DNA of 64,000 bases, from positions 4,154,001 to 4,218,000 of the forward strand of contig NC_056550.1 of assembly GCF_910596095.1 (NCBI RefSeq), written 5' to 3'. This DNA comes from Thunnus maccoyii (lineage: Eukaryota; Chordata; Actinopteri; Scombriformes; Scombridae). The notes beneath the pieces are model-generated. The model was not told the origin of the DNA, ran no database searches, and saw only the letters and a list, made by a program, of their open reading frames with translations. The position numbers were made by a program, and so were the translations under genes. Below, piece after piece: positions 22,870 through 35,300 of this stretch; position 1 is the stretch's first letter, and each line of letters begins with the position of its first letter.

Positions 22870-25257
22870 CCGGCAGACACGCTCTGTTTTAAAATGGTAT
22901 AATTTGGAACAGCATTTTTTTAAAAAAAAATCATGCAAGCTTCAGTGACAAATTTCCACCTGGCTGCAACCTGAGGAAGAGTAAGAGCTCACTACTCTTA
23001 TTAAATACCATGGAATCATTGCACTTAATTTTTAGCTGCGTCATTGTACAAAGAGCAACACAGGATAACACTGTAATGGCAGAAGGGACGGGTAATGGAA
23101 ATGAAGGGAGGGGCGTCTTGTTTCTGTTTGCTGCTATTCACTGGTACAACCTTGAGTGTGTGGATGCAGGTAAAGAGGGGGTTGGTTCTGGGATGCTTTT
23201 TCTTTGGTAAGACAGGTCAAGGGACATTATCATGAAAAACCTCTCATAACAGAGTGATAGTGGAACTAGATACACAATCTAGTACCAACTATCTAGTTCC
23301 ACTAGATAAACACTGGTTGGACAACTGAGTGGGCCATGGCATTCAGAAGAAGCTGCCCATCAAGCCTAGATAAGCCTAAGCAGATCTAATGTAGATATCA
23401 GGTCAAGCTGCTGAGCATCGGCTCCAGCAACCATAGCCAATTTACTTAGATACTAGATACTAGATACACTATATCTGCCAAATATATATAGTCCTCATTC
23501 TAAAAACCTTTTCTCTTGTAACATGTAAAAAGTGGAAATTCAAAAATAGAAACAAGCATATAAGCTAAGCAGACAGATTAGAGTTACAATATGTTAAAAG
23601 AATTAATAGTCTGATTTTACATTGTTATCATACTTATGATTAGGTTTTACTAGCTCGAGGCTATACTACAATACAAGAACTATGCTTCGTCTTTTGCATG
23701 AATCATCAACTGGTGACGATACTACTTTTTTGTCAGGGAGATGTTTTTTTAGTACAATATCATGTCCATCAAGTGCATATTTCAGACCCTTTTACAAGAA
23801 TCTCATTTTAAAGGAGTCAGCTGGAAACATTAATAAACAGTAATAAGGTGGAGACAGCATTTTCAACCAACTCATAGAGCTAACATTAGCTTAAGTAGCT
23901 ACATAGTTTCAGCTGATAAGTGGCTAAATGTCATTTCAGCTGGTAAAACTGATGAGTGTTGACTAGAAATGAAAAGCCTGCTTTTTTCAGCTGAAATCAA
24001 GGATCCATTGTTTCAAAAATGACTACGAATTTTGAGTGGTAACTGCATATGTGCTGTGCGAGAACCATATCAGCTAAGCATTCTATTCTGAGCACTTTAT
24101 TCTGGATTTCAGAGCTTGTGTACTTTTCATTCAGTAATTTCTTATAAAGTAGTTTTAAAAATTACACTTGTAAGAATCAGCAGTATCTCCATGACTCATC
24201 TGTGCTGTTTTCAGTGGCAGTCAATAGGAGAACATTTGCAATTGATTTTATACATTTGAAATTGTCTTCTACCCTGTTTTTATGGTTTAAGATCATCAGA
24301 TCTAATATTCATGAGTTACTGTTGATGGCTCTGACAGGGCTTTCTGATATTGTATGAAATCAGTATCTAACTGACTGTAATGTAAGGCACTTTCAGTTGC
24401 ACCTAGCAGGGAAAAATGCCTATAGGTATAACAAAATGTTGTGTCCTTGCTTTCAGAGTAGTCTAGCCCTGAATTGTCTGAGCTACCATGAGTTAAAATA
24501 CTAAGTGAAGATGGTGAACATATAATTACATCTGCTAAACAACATCATGTTAACATGTCATTGGGAGCATGTTGACGTTAGGATTTAGTTCAAAACACTG
24601 GTAAAACTTCACAGGGCTGCTAGCATGGCTGTAGCTAGACTTGTTACAGTCTTGTTATAGTTTGTCACAATGAGTGACCTGTAGTCATTTGATTCAGTGT
24701 TAATCAACAAGTCAGGAAGAAAATTGTACGTCAATTACATGATGATTCATCAATTTAGTATCTTACAGTCTGTTCTCTAGTAACTCATTATCTACTATAT
24801 ACAGTACAGTCCTCAATTTTTTTTTCAATTATTGATTCATCAATTATCAGGTCATTACTGATTAAATCCTCACTCATTCCATTCCAAGTTTAGTGTATTT
24901 ATGAATGTCATTAATTTTATTCAGAAAATGTGTTCTACAACTTGAACCACTATCTGTGGTGTCAAAGTTATTTGTTCGTAAAGGTGAACCACCAACTCCA
25001 ACCTCCACTTTAAGAGTTTGGGGATGATATAACTAAATCAAACTATGTCTTCTGTTGCTGCTTAGAGAGGGCATCCATTATCCAAACAACCGCAAGAGGT
25101 TATTTTTCAGTAAAAAAGTGATCATACTGTAGCATTTTAACCGTGTGAAGAAATGAGCAATGCTGTTGTTTTTCTGCTTGATGTAACACTTTCTGTTGAT
25201 CTGTTAAAACAAAACTTAAGGGATCTACTCTGTGTCTTTGAACTGATCTTCTTCTAG
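22870..25257 (+). other. Gene-poor stretch upstream of actinoporin-like coding exons
   Basis: No exon is recognised. A 12-bp inverted repeat (GTGGAACTAGAT at 23260-23271 and its complement at 23291-23302) and short TAGATAC repeats near 23450 are the only structures I see. The stretch is probably part of the long 5' intron. Confidence 0.3.
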
Positions 25258-25267
25258 CACAGACATT

Positions 25268-25913
25268 ATGGCTGAATATCTTGACACGGCAGTAACGGTC
25301 GGTGATGCAATTGCTGGACTTGCTCCCACACATCGCCAGTGCACCATTGAGATTAAGAATGAATGCAAATTCAGCCTTTGTAATCCCAGGTATTTTGCAC
25401 ATTTTTTCACACATCTATCTTAAGATAAATAGTCAACAAATATCTTCAATTCATAAGGACTGTTCTGCTGTTCCTATAACTAGGACACACATTGAGCGTG
25501 GAAGCTGTGTCATACCTCTGCCACCTTTCATTGCCTTTTCCGAATGTGGCAAAGCGCAGTTCATCAAGACTGCTCACACAGCATGTGGATCTGTTGGCGT
25601 CTTCACTTATGATCTCCTGGAGAAGGATACAGACCAGCTCACTGAGAAAATAGCTGTCATGTTCTCTGTGCCCTATGACTTCAATATGTACTCAAACTGG
25701 TACGCAGTGGGAATCTTTGAAAAGAGCAAAGAGTGTGATCATGATCTTTATTATGACATGTATTATAACACCAACCAATCATTTGTCAGAGGTGAAGCGA
25801 AGGGCCCATCTCTCAGTCATAAGGGTAATCGTGTTAAAATCATGGCAACAATGTCAGACTCCTACCAACCTATCATTAAGGTGCAAGTCATGGACTCAGT
25901 GACTAAATCGTAA
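25268..25913 (+). CDS. Actinoporin-like pore-forming protein (anemone cytolysin family)
   Basis: Two coding exons, 25268-25389 and 25484-25913, separated by a 94-bp GT-AG intron, give a 183-residue product, the usual length for this family. The start has an A at -3 and G at +4, and a leader acceptor (TTCTTCTAG) lies 10 bases upstream. The N-terminal stretch could form the amphipathic helix of this fold. VPYDFNMYSNW at about residues 103-113 matches the aromatic phosphocholine-binding loop of actinoporins, and FVRGEAKGP and KIMATMSD are C-terminal family blocks. There is no signal peptide, which is common in fish homologues. Family members bind lipid and may oligomerise in membranes; the role in fish is not settled. 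Several cysteines are present, unlike most anemone proteins. A polyadenylation signal lies at 26272. Confidence 0.88.
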
Positions 25914-26271
25914 AATGTCAATCAATTACAAACCAGATAAACCAGAACTGGCCCACATCCAGAATACACATACTTAAGAGCACCGCATCTTTACAAACAA
26001 AGGCCCACATTTGATTTGGGATATACGGGCCATATTTGCTATTTTACATGTGGGCCATTTCAGGCTCACATCCATTTTGTCCGGGCCAGAAGAAGTCTAG
26101 CAGTGCCGCATCATTGCCCACTTCTGTATACTGTCTGGGTATAGACATACAGTATGTAAACTGTACTATTTGCAATGTTTTTAATATGTGTGTCATGTAT
26201 GAACATGTATGTAACTTGATTTGGACACTGTGAGAGACAGGCATCGAGGTTCAGCTGTTTAACTTTTTAAA

Positions 26272-26277
26272 AATAAA
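26272..26277 (+). terminator. Polyadenylation signal AATAAA for actinoporin-like gene
   Basis: Canonical hexamer 359 bases after the stop codon, in an otherwise ordinary 3' UTR and followed by T-rich sequence. Confidence 0.6.
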
Positions 26278-26559
26278 GGTTTTCAAAACTATTGTCACTG
26301 CGAAAATTTCTACCTTGTATGCACAATTTATGTGTCAAAATGAAGATCAAAGACATACTTGAGCTTCAAAGTGAAGTAAGGCAACCACTTCATTTACATC
26401 AATGTTATTGAACATATTTCATAAAAACATGTTCAAAAGAGTCGGTTAGCGCTTGTTCAAGTGGTGTTGTTTTCCATTAAAAACACAAAATGAGTCAGCA
26501 CTTTTCTCCCACTGGAGCATTTAGTAGTCATAAGAAATTTCAGCGTTTTTCAGCACTTG

Positions 26560-27400
26560 CTTCCTCATTGACCTTCAACTTCTTTCACTTCTTTCAAATC
26601 ACCCATCCATTCAACTGCTTTAATTACTTACACTTCAACTGCCATTTCAACAGCCTCCAAAGATTTAACTGTTATTTTGATGAATGCTGTCATCTCTTTT
26701 ACTTCACTTTTACTTCACTTCACAAATTTAAACATCATGTCTTCTTCAACTGACAGATCAACTACTTTCAAAGTTTTCACCTGTTACATTTGAACTGCAA
26801 TTTCAAATGTTACTCTCAAACTGACAGTTCAGCTGCTCTCAACAATTACACCTCAACTGACATTTTATATGCTTCCAGTGCCTACATGTCAACTAAAACA
26901 TTAACTATTTTTTACTCTCAAGCTGAAATGTCAACTCATTTCTGCTCTTACACTTCAGCTGTCAGTGTTGACTGAAACATCGGCATCTTACAATGCACAT
27001 GCTTCATTTTCAATAGAAATTTCAACTGCATTTAGCACTTACACTTCAACTGACAATTCAACTATTTTGAGTGTCTACTCATCAGCTGAAACTTGAAGCA
27101 TCAGACACTTCAACTGACATGTCTAATGCTGTCACTGCTTACATACCAACTGACACTTCAACCATTTACAGTGCACACACTTCAACTATCTTTGGTACTT
27201 CATTGTTTACAGTGCAACGGACAATTCACCTGCTGTCAGCTCTTACTCCTCAATAGTTAGTTCAACTACTTTCAGTGTTTCCATACAAAATGACAATTCA
27301 ACTGCATACAATAACAGGACTTAAACTTGAAACTAAAATCTTAAACGTCAACAGACGTTTGAGCCCTTTCAGTGCTCCAACGCTTCAACTGCTTTGAACA
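26560..27400 (+). repeat. Degenerate 36-bp minisatellite encoding a Ser/Thr-type repeat
   Basis: The word TTCAACTGAC and variants recur at roughly 36-base spacing, for example near 26853, 26889, 26918, 26954, 27011, 27047 and 27082. Read in one frame the unit is about 12 residues of the type STDNSTILSVYS, but stops and frame slips break it into pieces of at most about 60 codons. It lies directly 3' of the actinoporin-like gene. It is either a decayed mucin-like coding repeat or a plain minisatellite. Confidence 0.6.
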
Positions 27401-28290
27401 CTTCAATGGCATTTCCCATACATCTCACATGCAAACATTTAATATTCCCAGGCATTTTAATCTGTTCACAGTGTTTGCACATGCAATTTTTTTAGCAGTG
27501 AGCACACTTAAATATTCATGCTTTTTATAGTTTACATACAGTTATGGCCATATATCAAATTTTGTATGACAGAAGTTAAATTGATAAACATCTGCTTACC
27601 TAACTCCTGGTAAAGCATCTAGAAACAATGTCTGAGTATTCATTTATATGGAAAAAGGTGGAAAGAGGAAAAATAGAGATTCAATAACATAGAAACAGAA
27701 AGACAAAAATTAGTGTGTAGAAAAAACAAATACTATACTAAGGCATAGTTTTGTTATTATTATTCTTTATATTTGGCTTTTAATCAAGAATCATAAAGTG
27801 TTAATAAGTGGTGGGTAGTTCGGGGGGCCCGGGAATGTGGAGTATATCTACCAAAGAATTGGACCAGCTCTGTCTGTTTAAAAAGTTTGAAATCTGAGGT
27901 AACTGAGGAGTGACTGATACTGACTAGCAGTATTTGTGAATCTCTGTAAGTAAAATTTCAGTAAGTAAACTAAACTAAGTAAACTATTACTGACTGCAAT
28001 TTTAAGTAAACTAGTCATTAATGAAAAGAGATGAAAAGAGATTACACTATTTATCAATTTATCCAATTCTACTTTTTTATGAGAAATATTTCAAGCAGAT
28101 TTCTTTATTGTGTAGGTGTTTGTTCATTCATTCATTCATTGTCATTAAAATCAAGAATGTGTGAATTGAAAGTAATGAAAAATAGACGTGTGTGTGCATG
28201 GATTGAAAGGAATAGGTGATGACAGTTGTGTAAACTGATATTCATTTTGTTTGGAGGGAGACTTTCTGCAGAAACAGGTTCTGTCCACCA
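27401..28290 (+). other. Intergenic stretch between actinoporin-like copies
   Basis: AT-rich sequence with a few short direct repeats (AGTAAACTA near 27960-28015; ATTC repeats near 28125). No exon or mobile element is recognised. Confidence 0.3.
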
Positions 28291-28295
28291 TCAGC

Positions 28296-28365
28296 TATAT
28301 AAGTAGGGCACTTTCATGCCTGACAGCCAGAGCTTCCAGTCATCCCTCAGAGGTGTTCATCCCAG
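28296..28365 (+). promoter_or_regulatory. TATA box and leader exon of second actinoporin-like copy
   Basis: TATATAA at 28296-28302 is followed about 25-30 bases later by a block (CCTGACAGCCAGAGC, TCAGAGGTGTTCATCCCAG) ending in the donor GTAAGA at 28366. The block is homologous to 19840-19880. The spacing from TATA box to presumed start and then donor is that of a short leader exon. Confidence 0.45.
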
Positions 28366-28573
28366 GTAAGAACAGCCAGGTAGGTCCACATACTGCATAT
28401 TGCTGTATGATTTTAAATATTTCAGATTTCTGAACATGCAACCCTGGCTCACTGGAAGATCTCGAGGATAAATTAAGATATTACAGTGAACTCCATTTAA
28501 AACATTGTTTTGTTTGTTTAAATATTATAGATAAACAAATACCTGTGCATATTATGTGTAGTGCTGGGTAACC

Positions 28574-28765
28574 ATGGTAATGATGAAAGTAGAATCCCCC
28601 ACTACCTTTTTTCATGAGATGTCCAAAAACACAAACACAATGTTTGTCAGAGGCAGTGCAAAGGGCCCCGATCTCACCCATAACAATGACACTGTTACCA
28701 TCATGGCCACAATGTCTGACTACTACACACCTTACATGCCTAGCTTCACTGCTGTTTCTCCTTAG
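28574..28765 (+). pseudogene. Truncated actinoporin-like copy
   Basis: The frame ending with TAG at 28763-28765 has FVRGSAKGPDLTH and IMATMSDYYTPY, matching the C-terminal third of the gene at 25268. The N-terminal helix, the aromatic lipid-binding loop and the first coding exon are absent between the leader exon and this fragment. The C-terminal end after the last shared block also differs and is cut short. This is a broken tandem duplicate, unlikely to bind membranes. Confidence 0.8.
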
Positions 28766-31700
28766 CACCATAAACATACAGTAGATATGTTTCTTGTCTT
28801 ATATTGTCTTGTTGTCTCTGTATTGTTGCAACTAAAACTAAAACTGTGTTGCTGAAACTTCACACAACTTCAGTGTGAATCACTGATATAACCTTTCATG
28901 CTGTGAGTCCTTAGCTGGCTTTTCTGAAAATATGCATACATGTTCTGGTTCAGTACGAGACTCTGAACATTAGTTCTGTGTAAAATTTAAAATTCTTGAT
29001 ACACCTACAAAACCAGCCTGTTTATGTGTTTGTGAGCACACTTGCTGTTGGGTGAACTTGAACTATAAGAAGTGTAAAGTAATTATGGGTCAGTATCAAT
29101 AAAAATAAAATAAATAAATATTCTATAAGTAATAAATGGCACATAATGTTCAGGTATCTATCTCCATCATTAATTAATAATAACAATATTGTGATTGATA
29201 AATACTGCAAAGTTTCAATTTAAATATAATGTGTATTAACATCACCACAGTTTCTATTAAATGTAATAGATCATTTGTAGAAGATAAAAATATTTGTGTG
29301 GGGGAATTTTACCAGAGTAAGTTTGACAAGGCTATGACAGATATGAACATAATAAAACTGTGGTCACCATAAGTCATATGTTTCCAAAATGTGTAACACA
29401 TGACTCCAGATTGTAAGAGCTTCGTAAACTATTTGTTTTATATAACATTATATCTGAAATGTGTGAATAATTTCACCATTTTTGGATGATTTTTGATTTT
29501 GGAGGACCAGATCAGTTTTCACAATACCATCTGTTTAATCTGAGAGTCTAAGGGAATTCTTCCCCATAATAATTTCCTAGTGCAGAAGTGAGTCAATATC
29601 ACATTTTACAAATGATTTATATTGACTGGTATATCAAAGTCTAATTTCCCTGGTGAAGTATTGCAAACAGCAGCTAGTGCAAATTTGCATAACATCCAGT
29701 CATTAGCAATCTCGGTGAAACCAGGGAAAGTGGCCTCTCCCTGTGGTTGGCAGGCATTGATAATGATAAAGAAATAACAAAACAATAATAATGAAATTCT
29801 CAGTGCTGCATTTATCTTCTGCTACCTTAGTTTCCTGATCATTTAAAAAGGATTGCCTATATAACTGTAAGCTAGTTTTCTGAAATAGATTATATAAAAT
29901 CACAAGGCATAATAAGAAAAACTACACAAATTGCACAGCTAAGATAAAAAATTACAGTAATTTAAGTTTTTAAGAAAATCTATGATTGTGTAATCACATA
30001 GGAAATTAAAGAGGTTTATAAGAAGCTGTTAACTGACGGATGAAGAACAAACAACAGTAGCTTTCTGTGTAATCTGTTCAAGGATGTAATTATGCTTCAT
30101 TGTTATATCTTGCCTCTCCTGTTTCTTGTAAGGCCACCCCTGCGCTTTAGCTCTGTGCCAGCTTTGCTGTAAGCTGAGGTGTTGCTGTATACACTGCATG
30201 TGCATGCTATTGCTAGTTGTGGATGGTATGTGGTCAGTTCAAATAGTGGAGGAGATTCATGCAGTTGGTGGAATTCCAAATGAAACAAAGAATACAAATA
30301 AATAAATGAGCACTATTATTGGATCAAGTTCGAATCTCCAGACCGCTTCATGTTCTAGGTGCCAAAAAATTTAGAGCGTGTGGCATTTTGCAGATAACAA
30401 TGTAAGTGAAAGAGAAACAGTAAAGGTTTCAGGAAGTCTGTCAATGATTGTTTCTGTATCTTATCTCTAAAAGAGTCAGCTCAACCAAATTACAATTCTA
30501 ATATACAGTTTAATAGGTTTTCCCATTTGCCCCAAGTGGTATTTAGCCATGCAGATAATAAATATATCATCTGTATTGGTGGTGCTGTGGCAATGTGTAT
30601 AGGTATAGGGATGTATCTATACATTTGTGAGTTATAAAAACATATTATCTCTTAATAAACAGTGTCAAATTAATAAAAAAGAAAATGTAATGTGGATCAC
30701 AGGTTAATGACTTTTCACTGGTTGTATCATTGCAGCAACACAGTAGAGACAGTGCCAATATTTTATACAATGTTACTGTTTTTCTTGCGTATGTTCATGT
30801 TAGGATTCAACAGATTCAACAGTACATGAATGCACAGGTCAGAAAAAAACTTAAAATACCATGTCTGGACTGGATTGTTAAAGTTTATCCTTCACCTTGT
30901 GAAGTGGAAAAAACACTTACTAGCTAACTACTGTATGAGAAAACAATGTCTTTCGCTGATGGAGATGAGGTGCTGTTGAAAGTGCTGCAAAAGCTTGTAA
31001 GTACACTTTGAGTTAAGATTATTTTGTCAAACCATGTATGGCCTGTTTGCTAACAGACAAAGATTGTAAGTCTGAGGTCTGGTGGTAACTCTAATTGTAA
31101 GAAATGAAGACTAAACACATACTCTTTCTATTCATCTCAATACCTTTATTTATGTTCACACATAACTTTTACCATCTATGTTTGTTCCTATTTTTGATCA
31201 CTGCATTAGCAGCCATGTAAACAAACCTATGGTTTTCATGGGACTATTTAAACAATTTCAGATACTGTGGAAGCACCATTTTATAGTCTGGTGAAGTCAT
31301 ATAGCTAACCACGGTTGATTTTGGCTCTCAACCAAACTATGTACCCATGTTTTAAAATCCTCAAGAAAAACACGCTGCAAAATGAAAGCAGACGTGGAAC
31401 CTGGCTTGACTCTTTCATTGGCAAATGGATGACATGCATTACAAGACTTAAACTGTCTTCGTTTCTCTAGGCTATACTCAAACAATGACTTTTTGAACCC
31501 AAAAGCAAGTGTGGAACATGGAAGCATGGATGAGGGTATAATTGACTGTTGGCCACCCCTTAGTTACTGTTGCTAAGCCTGTCAAGCGTTCTGTTCTCAC
31601 ATGGCACATATACAGTACATAATAATGGTGGTAGATTTAACACACAAAGTTCTTTTTAATTTTTGAAACAATGGGTCCTTGATTTCAGACAGATGTAGAT

Positions 31701-32333
31701 AAAAGCAGCTTCTTCAACTGTCACTGGAAGGTAATGTTAGCTCTAAGAGTTGGTTTAAAAGGCTGTCTCTAACTGGCTAATGTTTCCAGCTGACTCAGTA
31801 TAAAACAAGAAACTTGTAAAAAGACATCCCAAATATGCACTTAATGACTACATACATGATTTTGCACTAAAAGACTGAGGCTATGCTGCATGCCCCAGGC
31901 ACATTCTCACCAGCTGATGATCCATGTAGAGGACATTGAAATAAAGAAGAAAACATTGTTCTTGTATTGTAGAGTAGAGATTGTAAACATTTAAGTATCT
32001 AATGTAAGATCAGACTGTTTTTTGTTCTAACAAAACCCTGTTTAGCTGCTTAGCACATAATTGTTAGTATTTTCACAGTAAGTTTCACTTTAATCTTGCA
32101 AGAGGATGAGGAATAACCACTGTGGAACGTTTGCGGAACAGATTATTACACTGTTTAATCTACTCTTTACACCTGCTATTGTGTTTTTGATTTTGGCCTC
32201 ATGGACACCACTTTGGCATGTGGAGAAAGCTTGACAGGCTTGTCATGTCTAGTTATAATTATTAAACTATGACTGGACAATTGCTATTTGGGGAAGGGGT
32301 TTGGCGAACAAATTATGATGTCCTAAGATTGGC
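28766..32333 (+). other. Gene-free stretch between actinoporin-like copy and retsat
   Basis: I find no exon with domain similarity on either strand; the longest frames are under 80 codons and lack splice-site or codon support. The left of this region is AT-rich. The retsat 3' UTR must lie at its right end, but no AATAAA is seen close to the stop on the minus strand; the nearest candidate (complement TTTATT) is at about 31146. Confidence 0.4.
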
Positions 32334-35300
32334 CTATTTATTTTTGAGGCGGGTCTTCAGTGCTAGAAGGTCAATATAGAGGATCTGATTGAGGACAGCC
32401 GAGGCGCAGAGCAGTCCACCATGCAGAGCCCCAGCCATGCCGTTACAGAATACATCCTGACCTGCGCACAAACAAGCACACACACAAACAATGAGCACAT
32501 GTGTCAGTCTTGGTAGCAATCAGACCAGATGAGACTGTCGGTCAGGTCACCTGTTAGGTAGAGCCCATTGATCGGTGTCTCTGCTCGTGTCCTTGCAACT
32601 GTTTCTGGGTTGAAGCGCTCCAAGTTGTGCTCAGCACCATACATCTCGCCTCTTGGAGCGCCCAAATAGTGGACATTAGTTAAAGGGGTAGCTGCGTCCA
32701 CCATGACCACCTTAACAAATACACACACATATACATTATATTTGTAGACAAAAGTACATTTGCAGTAGATGATATCAGTCAAGAATTGTAGCCACTTCTT
32801 TTTTTTTGCAGCAATATTTTACATTGCTAATTGCTTTCCAACTGTGTCACATTGATTTGGTTTGGATTCTTTTCACTTCAGTAACACAATAAATTAAAAC
32901 TGACTCCTTGAGGGTAGCAGAACAAACGGAAAACATGACATTCATTGCCACCCTATTAACTTGTTTAGCAAACAACTGCTTATATATACATCCAGCAGAC
33001 ACAGGGCAACATAAGATTTCATTTAGAATCAGGTGTTCTGGCCAACTGACGAATGTTAGTCAAATATTCACCCCTCTTTTGCTCTGTTTCAGTTTTCAAC
33101 AACTCCTGAGGGAAATATCTGGCTCTACAGCTGCTAAATGCTCCACTGTGTTCAGTAGCTAGTTGCCAATTTTATTTGTGTTCTGTTTGGTGCTGAACAG
33201 GTAGCATATAGTGAGTTTATCAGAGCTTTTTCACAGAAAACCACTGACTGCTGCTGCTGGAAACAAGGTTTATGAGAGTGGTGAGACTGAACCAGAACAA
33301 TAATGGTGCTGGCCAGAAAACCAAAACAAAGAGCTGACAGATGCTATAAAGCTACACACCTTGTCTCGCAATTGAGGGAAGATGGTTAGGGCCCAGTCCA
33401 GCAGCTCTTGGGCCATGGTGTTTTTCAGATCCACGTACTCCTGTCCCCTCTTGCCAAGCTTTGTCCCCTCCCATTCCTCAAACCACTCATAGCGAGCCAT
33501 GGTTAGCAAAGTCATACAGGACTTACCTGGAGGGAGATAGGAAGGTCAATAAATGAAAAGTGATGCAGATGTTTCAGTATATTTATATCTTCTTGAAAGA
33601 ACTACTGGGTTATCCTTCAAAAAAGTTGATTGTGGGATTGTGGGTAGAATAACTTCCTGCGTGATTGTGCTAATTTACACTTAGGTAACTAAGTGTTCAG
33701 GCAAAGGAGAAGATAATTGCTGCTGTACTTTAAACTGTAGAACGGCCTCAAAGAAGTGTAACTTCTGTGTATTTTGGCATCTAATAAGCCTTCAAACTGG
33801 GTCAGATTTAATTTTCTGGCAATACCTATAGGATCTCACCCATACCAATGCAGCCAATGGAGTATTTTTGGCGCAATGCTATTTTTGAACAACGAGAAAG
33901 ATTGTTAACCTAATGGGTTGCCTGCTGTTGGAAAGGCACCATCCACAGCCGCCAGAGAACATTCTCCAACATAACCTTAACATTAGTTGCATAAACTGAT
34001 TGGACAAGCTGTCACACCCCACAGTCATATCAAGGTATTTGAAAGCTTCCATATGCTGTAGGATGCCTCCAACATAAAACTGGAATTATTTACTTGTGTG
34101 TCTGACATCCTAAAATCTGCAAGAATATTTAGTCTGGCTGATAATATCCAAAATCTACCACACCGGGTAGAGCTTCAAGACAGATCACCCTGCAAGATCC
34201 TTTACAGGCAACTGACCTGTCACTAAACCCCAACCCTGAACAGTGATTGTCCAGTCATAGCTTAGAAACCACAACTATACATGACAGGCCTGTGAAGCTT
34301 TGGACTTCTCCACATGTTGAATCAGAGTTCTGGGGCTCTCTCAGGTGCATTACTCGGACAAGTTTGGAGGGTTGTATCTTGTCTTATAAAATCAAGAAGC
34401 AAACAGAAGTGTAAGAAATCGATTAAACTGAGTGTTTATCTGCTCTAACCTAAAATTGCAAAGATTAGCATGCCCAACTAACTAGCTACCTACAGCAGTA
34501 ACCTTGTGTTATTTCTCGAGGCATTAGCTAACTAAAATCTTTTGTTGGGTGACAGGTAATGTAAAAACACATGCTCAAGACTGGAGCATCCACCTTGTGG
34601 GAACCAGCATTTGCATACATGTGAAAGTGTGTTACCTGGGTGTCTGATGTTGGCTGTGGGATCTTTGGCAGATGGAAAGGTAATGAACATCATGGGAATG
34701 TTCCCCAATACCTGCTCTCTGCTCAGAGAAGAGTATTTCTCCATTCTGCACACAAGCAATCCGACACACACATACATTAATTAAGCAGAACATCAGCTGC
34801 TAAATCCATACAATTTGAACGGTACTAAAATGGAGACAATAATGTATTAAAGTAACATGAAATATGTTGTTAAAATGAAATGGAATAGATAAATGGGTGT
34901 AAAAATTAAGAATATCAGATGTAGATGGATTGAACCTTGTAGATACATTTGGCAAAAAGCACCATGAAAGTCTGTAGTAGAAATGAAGATGAAGAGTATA
35001 AGAATACAAGGAGAGAGAGAGAGCAATGAAAAGAAATAAAAAGCTTACAATGAGTCCAAGTCATTGTCTTTATACATCCAAAAATTGGTGGAAACAATGT
35101 CAAGCTCCTCTTTGGTTCCATCCAGACCAACAAAGACCAAGAAGGAACCCATACCATGGCGCACCATACCCAACAGTGACTGGATCTCTACACACACATA
35201 GACAGTCAGGAGAAAGTGCAATAACCAACAGAGAGATGTTACAGGAAATATGTGCTAGAAAATGACAACAAATGAGAAAAAAAATGCAGTGTACAGACAA

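Noticed and set aside
22453..22938. 161-codon minus-strand frame
   Set aside because: Antisense shadow of the Tc1-like transposase remnant on the + strand.
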